In this document: in pieces, positions 49,215 through 60,480 of the stretch
Position numbering within the stretch: the first letter of the stretch is position 1
Layout of the letters: each line of letters starts with the position of its first letter
Assembly (NCBI GenBank): GCA_019914995.1
Contig: CM034130.1
Span: forward strand, 5,394,001-5,458,000
Direction of reading: 5' to 3'
DNA from: Acanthochlamys bracteata
Taxonomy: Eukaryota > Streptophyta > Magnoliopsida > Pandanales > Velloziaceae
Length of the DNA: 64,000 nucleotides
Notes under the pieces: model-generated
Told to the model about the DNA's origin: nothing
The model's input: the letters and a program-made list of their open reading frames with translations, nothing else
The model's database searches: none
Translations under genes and position numbers: made by a program

Positions 49215-49884
49215 CGATTTTAGATCTTTCGAATATTCTACAACCGTCGATCTCAATATTCAACGGTCGAGTGAATGCCGGCGGCGGATGCACTATATCG
49301 AAACTACTAGTACAAACCTCAGCAACTTCCACTGATTGAATGGGTGATGATGGTTAAGGAATGAAATTTATCCAATTGGTGGTGGCGAGTGTTAGGGGTT
49401 AAATATAGAGAGAGCAGAAGTAGTTGTTTTTTTCGCTTCTATTCTGCAGTAATTAGTCTTTGGTCATGACAAATTTGTGATAGAAATTAGCAAAATAATT
49501 CATTCAAAAATTTATTGCAATTTGTCATAGAAATTAGCAAAATTAATTCATTCCAAATTTATTGCGGTGAGTAGAAAAAAAAAAGAGAAGAGGAGATGAA
49601 ACATATATCAAACAAAAAAATATCAAATTGTAGAAGTTGCAAATGTTTTTGTTAAAAAGAAATAAAATAGTTCAGAATGATGTCGGTGGTTCTGGTGTAG
49701 GAGAAGAAGACAGTCTCTGATCAAGTATCAATAAGTTTATTATAATTATTTCTAAGTAATATTTATTTGGGTATTACTTTTGAAATTTTATATAATTTTT
49801 AATAAATTTATTACTTAATTTTTTTGACTAACAAATTAAATTTATTTTTTAAAAATTAATAATATTGTTTTAAAAATTCGTTAA

Positions 49885-50121
49885 GTGGTGTTTGAAAATA
49901 TTTATGAAATAAATTTTTTTTGAAATAGAGAATATTTTTATCTTTTTTAAAAAACGAATTTTATTTTTTTACTTTAAAAAAATAATAAATATATATAATA
50001 AAAAAATCTAACTTTATTTTTTTAATTTTATAAATTTTTTATATATTTATACAATATATATTAAAAAACGTAAAATAAAAAAAATTTTAAAAAGCATCGA
50101 AACGCTCTGGCAAACGCTCTC
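49885..50121. repeat. Tourist-like MITE, copy 5
   Basis: Left end GTGGTGTTTGAAAA and right end GCAAACGCTCTC (reverse complement GAGAGCGTTTGC), flanked on both sides by TAA (49882-49884 and 50122-50124). A TWA-type 3-bp duplication is the mark of PIF/Harbinger (Tourist) elements. Confidence 0.75.
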
Positions 50122-50128
50122 TAATATA

Positions 50129-50373
50129 GGATGCGTTTGCTTTTTCTTTTCACTAACAAAACTTTTTAATTTTTTATTTCACGTTTTCAATACATATTTT
50201 ATAAATATTTAAAAAATTTATTTAAAAATTTAAAAAGTGTAGAAAAATACTATATAATGAAATTTTTTATTGCATATTTTTATTATTTTTTAAAAATTAA
50301 AAAATAGAATTCGTTTTTTAAAAAAATAAAAATATCTTTTATTTTAAAAAAAATTTATTTCATAAATACACCC
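50129..50373. repeat. Tourist-like MITE, copy 6
   Basis: It starts GGATGCGTTTGCTTTT and ends CATAAATACACCC. Flanking ATA occurs on both sides (50126-50128 and 50374-50376). The AT-rich hairpin interior is opposite in orientation to copy 5. Confidence 0.65.
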
Positions 50374-50412
50374 ATAAATTATTCAGCTTAAGAGCCCATA
50401 GAAAACAATTGC

Positions 50413-50432
50413 ATGGGCCTTTAAAGGCCCAT
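50413..50432. promoter_or_regulatory. 20-bp palindrome of two site II (TGGGCC/GGCCCA) motifs
   Basis: ATGGGCCTTTAAAGGCCCAT is its own reverse complement. TGGGCC/GGCCCA elements are known in promoters of plant housekeeping genes and bind TCP factors. It lies about 190 bp upstream of the CSA start codon, and a further AGCCCATAG lies near 50391. Function here is inferred from position. Confidence 0.6.
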
Positions 50433-50620
50433 ATTTGCTAATTCGTGTTATCTTCTTCTGCGGTGGGATTCTGATTCACTTCTAGAATAGAATCAGAAGA
50501 TAGAGATAGAGAGAGAGAATCTGTTGAGAAATTGGCGCTCGGAGAATCTAAGGGATATTCCGGTGGGAGCAAGGTGATCGCAAGGCTGGGTGAATTTGCG
50601 GGAGAGATGCGAGGTAGGAG

Positions 50621-53600
50621 ATGTGGGAGGAGGTCAGGGCCAGGCAAGAGGGTGCGTTGCTTCCTTCTTCTTTCTTCCGCCGCCTCCGCCGCCGACGCAC
50701 CGATTCACTTCAGCTCTCTAATAACAAGGACATCGTTGTTCCACACCGCGGAGCAATCAACACTCTCCAGGTTGGTTCCTGATTACGTTTTCTGATTCTG
50801 AATTCTGTTTATAGCTTTCATGATTCTGTTGTTTTATTCTTTCAGCGAAATTAGTGAGTTTTAGTTTCTCAATCTGTTATCTGCTGTAGTTTATGTCTCC
50901 GTTTTTTTGAATTTTAGCGAAAAGAATGAATAGCATCTAACTATGGGTCTAACTGCAATTATGTTGTTCTATGGTTTCACTTTTAAAGAAAGGAACGAAT
51001 TTCATCTTTCTGAATAACTTCTACCACTGCAATATCACGGTTTTGTTCTTTTGGTTTTAGTGAAACGATGAAGTTTGTTATTTTATTTTGGATTTAGCTT
51101 CTGAACTAATGATCTAAGTGAATTATGATGCTTTATCTTTTTGAGTTTAGCAAAAGGAATGAATTTTGAGGTTCTGATGAGTAATCTGACTGCAATTTTC
51201 CTTTATTTTAGTAGTACTAACATGAATGAACCTCAGATCTGAACTAGCAATCCTACTACAAGTTGATTGATTTTAGTGGAGGGGATGAGTTATAGGTTCT
51301 GATTTAGTAATCTAATTGCGGTTCCAGATTGATTTGACGGAAGGGAGGTACCTGCTCTCTGGAGCATCTGATGGTTCAGCTGCTGTATATGACCTCCAGC
51401 GTGCTACAGAATATGAAGCTGGAAACCTGATTGCGAAACATTCAAGTCTTCTAGTTGTGGACAAGCAGCTTGAGCATGGGCACAGGTATGCTGTAACAAC
51501 AGCAATCTGGTATCCCGTGGACACAGGGCTGTTCATCACCGGTTCCTTCGATCATTATGTTAAAGTCTGGGATACTAACACAACCCAAGTACGATAGCCT
51601 TTCGTTTTCTGCCAATGAATTTCTTGATGTTTTTGCTGTTACTCGATATGAAAATCTTTCTTTGTCGGCAATCTTGTGTGATAGGTAGTCATGGATTTTA
51701 AAATGCCGGGAAAGGTCTATGGTACAGCTATGTCTGCAGTTGCTTCAACACACATGTTAATTGCTGCTGGAAGTGAAGATGTCCAAGTTCGTCTCTGCGA
51801 TATTGCATCCGGAGCATTCACTCACACATTGTCTGGCCATAGAGGTACATACTTTAGCATCTTATATTGCTTTTACTTCCAATGCCTGTTAACTTTTTTG
51901 TGGCTGTATGTGGAGTTACAATTTTAGCTCAGAATTAGAATGATAATATAAGTTAATCTATGGTTACAATAGATGATTTCTACTGGTAATCTGCATGAAA
52001 GTGCATAATTGCGCATTTAATCATGACAGATGGAGTTATGTCTCTGGAATGGTCTGCTTCTAGTGAGTGGATATTGATGACTGGAGGATGTGACGGCGCA
52101 ATACGATTCTGGGACATCAGACGTGCTGGATGCTTTCTTGTATTAGATCAGTCCAAATCTCAGCTTGGTAGACGGCCTTCTTTTGCTTCAAAATCGACAA
52201 AAAGGGTACATCATCTCGTACCTAGTTTATAATAGTACTTTTAAAGATAAAAAGTTTGTGTAGATGGACTCGCTTATGCCATCGTACTATATTTATCAAT
52301 GGGATGTAGACTCTTGGATGTGTTCTCTACACAAGTCTCTGTGTGTAGAAATTACTTTTTTGGCATTTCTAGAATTGTGTAGCCCCTAAGGATGGTAGTG
52401 TTGTTCAGGCAGGAATCATTTGATCCTATCATGCACTTTGATCTAGTTTTGACAATATTTACTATATGGTTTGGTCAATTGCAGCTTTTCTCATCATTTT
52501 GCCTAAATTAGAAGGAGATTTCTGCTATATTTTTATTCATCTATTAGATTGTTGTACATGCGATTGTTGCTTTAACAAGTACATTCTATATATCCAAGAC
52601 TGCAGAGCATAGTTATATGAAGCTATACCGTAGCTGCTCTGCATAAAGCATTATCTCATTGTAATATTATTGGAGCATTTTTTCAATAGGTTTCTGCAAA
52701 GGTCACTGCATCTGCAGGTCAATCATCTTACACACGGTCTATTCCACATCATAAACGAGTTCTTGTTGGAAATTGTAAGAAACAGCTACCTATAGCTCGA
52801 AAAGGTCATTCCCAAACCAAAAGAGCTGACATCCAGAGGCTACATCCTGGACTGTCATCTGCTCATAATCGAGCAACAGCACATTATGGTACTGTAACAG
52901 GACTTAAAGCAACTGGAGATGGGATGTACCTTATAAGCTCAGGTTTGATGGTCTTCATTATAATGCTAGTTTTGTTAGGAGTTACTTTTCGCAAATGATG
53001 CTCCATCATGGTTATCATTGATCAGTACTGCACTACTGATAGATACAAACGAATGACTCGGGTGTTGCTACAAGCTGATTACTAAATATTTGTCTGACAT
53101 GGCTTATGTAGAATTATCTGTGTCCTTTGCAATAATGCAAGGTATAACTGCCTATTTCAGGTTCTGATTCAAGATTAAGGTTGTGGGATATTGAATCAGG
53201 CTGTAATACATTGGTGAACTATGAAGCCGTGCGCCTGCAAACTACTAGAGCATTGCAGCTGGCTTTCGCTGAGGACTCATCTCTTGTATTTGTACCATGC
53301 ATGGCGGCTGTCAAGGTACCTCACCAGCTAGCTTGGTGCTCTTTTTGGGATGTGAATTTATGATTGTGAAGGTAAATTGTGCCTAAAAAAAAAGTTTTTC
53401 GCATTTAGGCATATGACCTTTGGTCTGGTGTGACGTCTCAGGCTCTCCGTGGCCATTATGAGTCTGTAAGTTGTTGTTGTTTCAATCCTCAGGATCAGGT
53501 GAGTTTAGCTCTTCTATTAAATTAGACTTCAAACCTGAAATTTCATCAAAAGTTCTTGATCAACTGTTATGGTGAAAATACAGGAATTGTACACGGGGGG

Positions 53601-53794
53601 CAATGACAGGAAAATCTTGATTTGGTCTCCATCCTATCCATCAAATGCAGGACGGGTACCCCACTCTACCACTTTCTTGCTATTTCTCCTGAACTGAATG
53701 TACAGTTTTCATGTAACTTATGCACATAATTTAGCAGGATGAGAATGGCAAAGAAGGGAAATTTTCTGATGACTGTGACAGCTGGAGCAATTGA
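50621..53794 (+). CDS. CSA: Cockayne syndrome A (CSA/ERCC8) WD40 protein
   Basis: Substrate-recognition WD40 protein of a CUL4-DDB1 ubiquitin ligase in transcription-coupled DNA repair (nucleus). Nine exons: 50621-50770, 51328-51588, 51685-51844, 52030-52205, 52690-52942, 53161-53315, 53409-53498, 53584-53655 and 53738-53794; these give 457 residues with all phases consistent. The start MWEEVRARQEG is at the first ATG in frame with the conserved region SLQLSNNKDIVVPHRGAINT. WD repeats follow: LLSGASDGSAAVYDLQRA, then YPVDTGLFITGSFDHYVKVW, DVQVRLCDIASGAFTHTLSG, SSEWILMTGGCDGAIRFWDI, ISSGSDSRLRLWDIESG, LRGHYESVSCCCFNPQDQEL and YTGGNDRKILIWSP. The linker between the fourth and fifth repeats is Lys/Ser-rich, as in plant CSA. 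The tail is acidic and ends DDCDSWSN. Intron 1 (557 bp) is built of short degenerate tandem units. Confidence 0.95.
50830..51327 (+). repeat. Degenerate tandem repeats in intron 1 of CSA
   Basis: About six diverged units of 60-95 bp. Each has a TTTTAG(T/C)GAAA-like or TTTAGCAAAAGGAATGAATTT-like start and a TCTGA-TAA-CTAATTGC-like end. Examples start near 50913, 51052, 51146 and 51272. The last unit runs into the true acceptor GCGGTTCCAG, so several units carry acceptor-like TTTTAG or TGCAAT text. Confidence 0.55.
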
Positions 53795-54859
53795 TGCCTC
53801 GCTGCTGATGATTTCTACGTATATCTGGACAAACAAACAGATTCAATTCTAATGCAGATTTGAATGATCATGTGGCATAACTCTGTAAATTAGCTCTGCT
53901 GATGTACATGCTACTTTCGGTTAGCGAATAAAATTAGATTTGCTGTATTCTAGTGATGCAAAAGCATCTAAGTTCGTAGTCATATTCGAATTCATTTACA
54001 ATGTTGGATAGCGTATTTGCATCGACATAGAAGCAAATGAGTTGTCTGTCAATCTGCTTCCAATTTTGTTCTTGAACGCAAAACGGAGCAAACTGTTGCT
54101 GTGGAACTTGCTGAGGTTTTGTGAAAAAGTGTTCGGTTGGAGAATCCTGAGGTTGTTTGAATTAACCATATTGTTTATTGCTATCTCGAAAATGGAATTA
54201 GCAACACAGTGCTCAAAGATGACAACAACTGAATAGCGGACACTCTTTCACATTCAAAATTTCAAACACCTTGAAGGCACAGTAGTTTAAAATTTTGCCC
54301 GTCGTATCTCTACTGGAAAAGAAGGAAACTGGAAATGGAATGGTCATCGCCGCACTTCGTGCTTGTGTGTCCCTGCTTCTGCGGCAGCAGCTTCACCTCC
54401 GCCCTGTCGCCGCCGGAGTGAAGCAGGAATTCCTTGCCCTTCAGACCGAAGAGGAGGAGCAGGAGCAGCAGCAGGGGAGCAGGCGGAGGACGGGCGCGCT
54501 GGACATCTGCCACGTCATCAATGACACGTGCCAGACCAGCGGTGGATGGGGTCCAGAGACTGTGATGCTGCCGTAACGGTCACGTCGACGCCGGCCTCTA
54601 CCCGCCGATATCTGCTACATCTCTCTCTCTATTGTGTGAAATAAAATTTCGAGTGAAGTGATTGCAAACGTTCATACTTAATTACTTCAATAGATGGGCA
54701 GCGGAAGACTCCACGGAATCTTCATCAACAGAGTTCGTCGAGAACGTTCGCCAGAACTCCTCTCGAAGAGGTTAGAGGGTGAGTAGAAATAGTGTTCGAA
54801 CTACAGATTTATTTTGACGATAATAATAACTACAGTTATAAGTTAGTTGAAGTGTATTA
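53795..54859. other. CSA 3' flank and a small GC-rich open frame
   Basis: The 3' UTR runs about 200-400 bases. A plus-strand ORF from the ATG at 54295 or 54338 to 54576 (79-93 codons) contains LQTEEEEQEQQQGSRRRTG, encoded by a GAG/CAG repeat. I know no family for it. The reverse strand gives a Leu run that only mirrors this repeat and lacks an ATG. It may be noise or a small lineage-specific gene. Confidence 0.35.
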
Positions 54860-55119
54860 GGAGGTGTTTGGCTTTGCTTTTCTCCAACCCAACTTTTCAA
54901 TTCTCTATTTCACGTTTTTCAATACATATTTTATAAATATATAAAAAATTTATTTAAAAATTTAGAAAGTGTAGAAAAATTCTACGGAGTGAGATCTTTT
55001 TATTGCATATTTTTATTATTTTTTTAGAAGTAAAAAAAATAGAGCTCGTTTTTCAAAAATGACAAAAATATCCTTCATTTCACAAAAGCTCTATTTTATA
55101 AGCAATCCTAAACACCCCC
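54860..55119. repeat. Tourist-like MITE, copy 7, with TTA target duplication
   Basis: The best-preserved copy. Left end GGAGGTGTTTGGCTTTGCTT; right end AGCAATCCTAAACACCCCC (reverse complement GGGGGTGTTTAGGATTGCT). It is flanked by TTA on both sides (54857-54859 and 55120-55122). Terminal repeat and TTA duplication are those of PIF/Harbinger Tourist-like MITEs. Confidence 0.88.
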
Positions 55120-55209
55120 TTAATGATTGAATGAAATTGTCAGGAAACAGAACTAAAATCATTGTGAACACTGAAAAAAAAAAAAAGGATAAGAAAGTAC
55201 AAAACTAGT

Positions 55210-55794
55210 TAGAGATGTAAATATATGATTCGATTTAAAAATTTTATTGCACTTATAATTAATCGTTTAAGTTTTTGATTTACTAAAATATTATAAATAA
55301 AAATTATTATCGAACATATTATATATATATATTTAATAACGAATTAAAATTTTGTAAATAATTATAAGCAAAATTTTATCGGCTATTTATATTTATCAAA
55401 ATTTTTATAAAAAATTTATTATTTATATATAATTATAAAATTTTAGTTGTCATTATATATTTTTCAAAATAAAAATAAAAATTTTTTAAAAAGCTTTTAA
55501 GACCGATGAAGATATTAAAATGTGCATAGTTTGACAGACATTTACTATATATTTTATCAATAATATCGTGTACTTTTATTTTAATTGATTTATAATTTTA
55601 CTCAAGTTTAAAAATATAAAAAACTAATTTTAATTATTTAAGGGTTGATTCAAATGTGACTCAATTATTGAATAAGTTAGATTAGAGTTAACAATTTTAA
55701 TTTATATAAATTTATGAATTAATTTAGAGTTGAATAAATTTTATTAATTTATTAAATAAATCAGTTGCCGCTACAGCCCATATTGGCACTCCTA
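55210..55794. mobile_element. hAT-like element, copy E, with perfect 8-bp target duplication
   Basis: 585 bp, same orientation as copy D. Left end TAGAGATGTAAATATATGAT; right end CATATTGGCACTCCTA (reverse complement TAGGAGTGCCAATATG). It is flanked by AAACTAGT at 55202-55209 and 55795-55802. The interior shares GATGAAGATATTAAAATG and the downstream family phrases with copies A and D, with internal deletions. Confidence 0.87.
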
Positions 55795-55802
55795 AAACTA
55801 GT

Positions 55803-57059
55803 TCCTTACTATTATATTAGGAGAAATTTAGTCATATACAATATGAGGAAATAGCTGGCTACTTGATTAGGCAGAATCTTTCGACAAAATAATAGAAAAA
55901 TAGTTTGTTATTATGAAGTGCTATTCTTATTTATCAGAAAATAGTTAGCTATTCATCAAAAAAAGGCTGCAAAGTTAAAGAAATAAACACAAAGTGAAAG
56001 ACGTAAGTAGAACATACTACTCAAATTCTATTTAGCTAAATGTTTGGTTAAACTTATCAACTCTTTTTCATTTCAATTATTTTATTTCATATTTCTCAAT
56101 AAATTATATATAATTTTCTATAATTTTTTAAAATAAAAAAAATAAAAAAATTAAATAGTAAAATTTTATTATTATTTATTTAGATAAATAATAATATTTA
56201 TTTTAAAAAATTCTCAAAATATTTTTTATTTAAAATAATTTTTTCTTAAAAATAAGATTTTAATAAGATCTTTGAGCACGACACAATAAAGATCTTCTTA
56301 AAATATCTAATTAAATATCTTTCTATTTTAAATATTAGATATATTTTAATTTAGAAATTTGTATCATATATTCTTCTGTTGAGAAATAATAACAAGTGAC
56401 ATAAACTTGTGAATTTTATTTTTTTAGCAGAGTCAAATCTAATTTCACCGTCATATTTTAATCATGTTATCAGATAACTATTGATTGTTGTCGGTGATCG
56501 TGATCGTTGTTGCTGTCCCAAAAATTGACAGCTTTTGATTGATAAAGAAAAAAATAAATTTGCAAATCCTAGCCGCCGCCGCTCATAGATCACCATCACG
56601 CTGCCCGAATCGCCACTATCGCTGCGACCTTGTGGCCGCTGCCGTTGCTTGCAAAAAGACTCGCCACATCTCGCCTGAAAACTCGCTTACCTATGTCCTC
56701 CACGCCATCGCCGCTTCTTACCGCCATATTTCACCACTAGATGTTGTCGCCTCTGTTGGCCGCCAGTCTTGCGTCTTTACTCTCCATCAAATCTCGCGTC
56801 TCTGCTCGCCGCCAGAATTACCTGACGCCGCCTCTATCGCTCCCTTCTTCCGATCGCCGCCTCTCACAGGCACCGTGAGCCCTCCCTAGCTGCTGTTCTC
56901 GACCCGTCACTAACCCACTCAATCCGCTCTTCAACCCCTAATAAAAAGGAAAGGAGATATAGTAGTTATATATGGAGCTACTCCAGTTATTATTTAATCT
57001 GAATGCGTATTTAATTCAAGAATTAATGAGTCTAATATGATGTTTGGTCTCAGTTGATT
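55803..57059. other. AT-rich DNA with a GC-rich segment at 56560-56930
   Basis: No recognised gene. The ORF at 56539-56889 lies in a sudden GC-rich, CCGCC-rich patch and encodes a His/Arg/Ser/Pro-rich peptide without known domain. It sits just upstream of the copia remnant. Confidence 0.35.
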
Positions 57060-59560
57060 GATATGTATAGTATTGAAATAAAGAAACTCTCTTATATTCG
57101 TAGGAAGACAAATTACCTAATAAATCAGAAGATAGGTATCAAAAATAATATTTTAAAAATCAGAAAGTTAAAAGATGACTACTTATGTCTATGACTTAAG
57201 AAATTAAGAAGTGCTTTTTGTGCTTATTTATTATTTGTGAAATTTAGAGTGCTCTATTAAAGGCATTATACGATTTGAGTGTTGAACTGTATGTCTTCAT
57301 CTTGAGCCAAAAATTTTTTATCCCCAAATAAGATAGAAAATCTCTCTCTAAATATTATGGAGAGTTGGCCAAAATTTATTGTGAATTAAGTCATTGTGAG
57401 AGGGTAGTCATTAAAGATTCCTATGATATTGTAGCGTACAGAAATTTCATTAAACGATTAAGAGTACACATATTTTTTTTGCTGAATTAAATAGTGATTT
57501 TCAATAGATTCGTGGAGAAATTCTTCACAAAGATCTAGTTCCGGATTTGGAAGAATGCTATGAATCACTTTATTCTGAAAAGTGAGCTTGAAAATTCTAA
57601 AAATTCTACTATAATTGTATGAAATCAATAGGATCTTACAAAGTCTAACAACTCTAAAAGTACACCGAGTCAATCTATAAAAACACTCATTATAATAAAT
57701 CTGACCATAATAAAGTAAGTGCTTTGAACTTGTTAGATATGCAGAATGGTGGGATCATAGTCGTGGTCAATAGAAGCGAGGTTTTAACAAAAGCCATATT
57801 GCTGCAGTCATTAAGACAAAAATAGAGAAAAATGATAGTGCTAAAAACGACTTAGGTATTAGTAGCTGTTGCAGACAATGAAGGTAGGATTTTACATATT
57901 TTTACATCTATTTCTAATAGTGTATGGATAACTGATTCTAGTGTTATAGGTTATATAATATTTGATTTTTGACATGTCTTAACTTTTAAATTGCCTTGAC
58001 AAAATTTTGTTTCAACTGCTAATAATAATTTGAGCTCTATTATTGGTGAAGGATATATATCCCTCACTAATACTTTGAGTTTAGATTCAATTTTAATTAT
58101 TACACGCTTGGAATATAACCTTTTTCTATCTTCTAAATAATTAGGACTTTGTCTTGTTGTAATTCTTTGGTTTGAGTCTTGTGTGTTTAAAGATATCCAA
58201 ACGAACAAAACATTTGTTATGGTATTAGGCGAGCGTAATTGTATTCTTTGGTTTTGGTGCCAAAGAATTCATATAAGTTACATTAAACTTTGACCATGGA
58301 TATCTTAAAGGTTGAGTATATGAAATCATAAATCTTAATATGGTATCAAAGATTAGGGCATGCTTATTTTGGTTATTTGAAAAAAATATTATTTCCAATT
58401 TATTTACAAATTTATTATTTTAGTTTTGAGTGTAACGTTGTAAACTAGCAAAAGGTCATTGTACTTTTTTTCCGTTATGTTAGAAGAAGAGTCTACTATA
58501 TTTTATTAGAATACATTCTGATATTTGAGATTTAGCTAAAGTTACTACATTAGATGGATCACGATGGCTTGTTATTTTTATTGATGACTATATAAAAATG
58601 ACAGGTTCTACTTGAAGATTCTAAAGATGAAGTGAGTTGCTTATTTAAAAATTTTCATAAAATGGTTCAGACTCAATACAATGCACAAATTCAGATTTTT
58701 CGTAGTAATAATGGTGAAGAATATAAGTGTTCCGCATTTTAACAGTATTTAAAAACACATGAAATAATTTATTAAACTACATGTCCTAATACACCCCAAG
58801 AAAATAAAGACGCTAAGAAGAAGAATTGAGATTTAATAGAAGTTGTTCGTGCTTTATTAATAGAAACTCATTTGCCGATAACTTATTTGGGAAAAAACAC
58901 TTTTTTAGTACACCATTTCTATTTCTTTTTGAAGTAGTTGTACAGGCATTTTTGAACTTACCCTCTTCTCTCCGTATTTTTGGCTATGTGGTGTTTATAG
59001 ATTTTCACAATCATCAGCGTAACAAGTTTAGTTTTCGAACTTTGAAATGTGTATTTTTTAGAAATGCTGCATATCAAAAGAGATATCGGTGTTATCATCC
59101 TCCAACTTAGTATATGTTATTCTCAAAGGAGCTTGTATCTCATAAACATAAAATATATTTTTCTTCTGAGGCTGAACTTCTGGAAAAAAATTTTAACGAA
59201 GTTCAGATTTTAAATATGAGTCTTATACATTTGAAAAATGTGCATGGTCTGAGTTTACTAATCGAGAAGTAGACAATTTAGATTTGAGTAGCAGTGACAA
59301 TAACTTTCAATCTAAGCCTATTGACGAGGACTTAGATTGGTGTGGATTTGGATCAAAGTGGTACTGAATACTCAGAAATTAAAGGTATGATACGAGCCCT
59401 CGCTGTACAATCAATTGATATAGCAAACCAATCGATTGTTGAAAATATTTTTAATTCAATGTTTGAACTATCAAGAAAAGAGTTACCACACTATCATAAT
59501 AGTGGTATTTCTAAGTCCATATATGAACCTAAATTTTAGTCATAATAGCGGAACAAACAT
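57060..59560 (+). mobile_element. Second decayed Ty1/copia retrotransposon (gag to integrase only)
   Basis: Frameshifted remnant of a different copia lineage. Gag pieces at about 57345-57560 read KYYGELAKIY, HYEKVVIKDS and EKFFTKI (from a RGEI-HKDPVPDLEECY-like region). Protease/pre-integrase pieces at about 57930-58130 read VWITDS, NFVSTANNNLSSIIGEGYIS and LTNTLSLDSILIITRLEYNL. The GAG-pre-integrase region is near 58290-58450. The integrase core is at 58490-58830: SRWLVIFIDDY, KMVQTQYNAQIQIFRSNNGE and TCPNTPQENK. The integrase C-terminal part at 58930-59110 reads VQAFLNLPSSLRIFGYVVF, HQRNKFSFRTLKCVFF and AYQKRYRCYHPP. Reverse transcriptase and RNase H are absent: similarity stops at about 59560. 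Confidence 0.85.
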
Positions 59561-60480
59561 GGTGTGTTCGGGTAAACGTATCGTGTGATGATATCTGAAA
59601 CACTAAATCTAAGGAGAAATAAATGGAACAACTTTATTGATTTTTCATGCCCACTCTATTAGGGGCATCCATCTATTTATAATAAGAACTTACCAATCTA
59701 AGGAGAATTTCACTTGAACTACAACTCTCTAAACTAAGGAACATAATCCAAAGTAATCAAAAGATAATTAATTCCAAATAAAACTAATATCTAACTTGGA
59801 TGTTGCTTAGATGGTTGCCCAGGTAACTTATTTGCACACATGTCACCATTTGAATGGTGACTCGAGACCGAGCATTATTTTGGCCCCCAGAATTGGCGAC
59901 TGCTACCCTGGGTACACCTAGGTGCAACTCTGCTCGCTACTAGCTTGGTCATGGTCGACAACCAGGGGGAAACCAGCATGCCAGCGATACTATTCGATTT
60001 TGACATCGCCGACTCCGACGAGGTTCACCTCCGGTGGCCTCATCCTACTAGTTCGTAACCAAGGCAGCATCTTGAGGGGATGCGTTCATAGGATTCATGA
60101 TAATCTTCGCCGCCATGTTTGTAATGGGAGGAATTCACAAGTTTGACACGACAGATTTCTTTGCAGCATACTACGAGGTTGCTATGTTCAGTAGTGGCGG
60201 AGCTCCAACAATTGTGTTAAGTGTAGCAATGGCATAGATGGAGAGGTCATTGTGTGCAAACGAGAATAGTGAAAATGATTATAAGTGCTTGGGCTTGTTG
60301 TTGTGTTTGGGTCTTGATTTGATTTGATCATATCATTACGAATTGTAGACGCTTGGGCGTGTTCAAGTCATCTTGTTGTCGAAATCATGTGTTTTTCGCT
60401 TGTATTGATTTTAATGATGTTTGTCTTGTGTTTACGAGTATCAATTGAATGATTTAAGTGATTAACTGAGTGAAAACATA
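59561..60480. other. Possible LTR or retrotransposon-derived flank
   Basis: Sequence after the integrase remnant includes CAGAATTGGCGACTGCTACC near 59889, which resembles retrotransposon leader text near a primer site. A small frame at 60099-60240 (IIFAAMFVMGGIHKFDTTDF) has no family I know. No LTR pair could be identified. Confidence 0.3.

Larger units (their letters stand above)
49215..50620. promoter_or_regulatory. Divergent intergenic region between IQM and CSA
   Basis: About 1.4 kb separates the two start codons. The IQM side has a minus-strand TATA-like box near 49400-49408. The CSA side has no clear TATA but has several GGCCCA/TGGGCC (site II type) motifs, including a perfect 20-bp palindrome at 50413-50432. 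Between them two MITEs lie 7 bp apart. Confidence 0.6.

Noticed and set aside
54310-54513. Minus-strand ORF with a Leu run that looks like a signal peptide
   Set aside because: The run mirrors GAG/CAG repeats on the other strand and there is no ATG at its start.
56539-56889. 116-codon ORF in a GC-rich patch
   Set aside because: Low-complexity composition without a domain; beside a retrotransposon relic.
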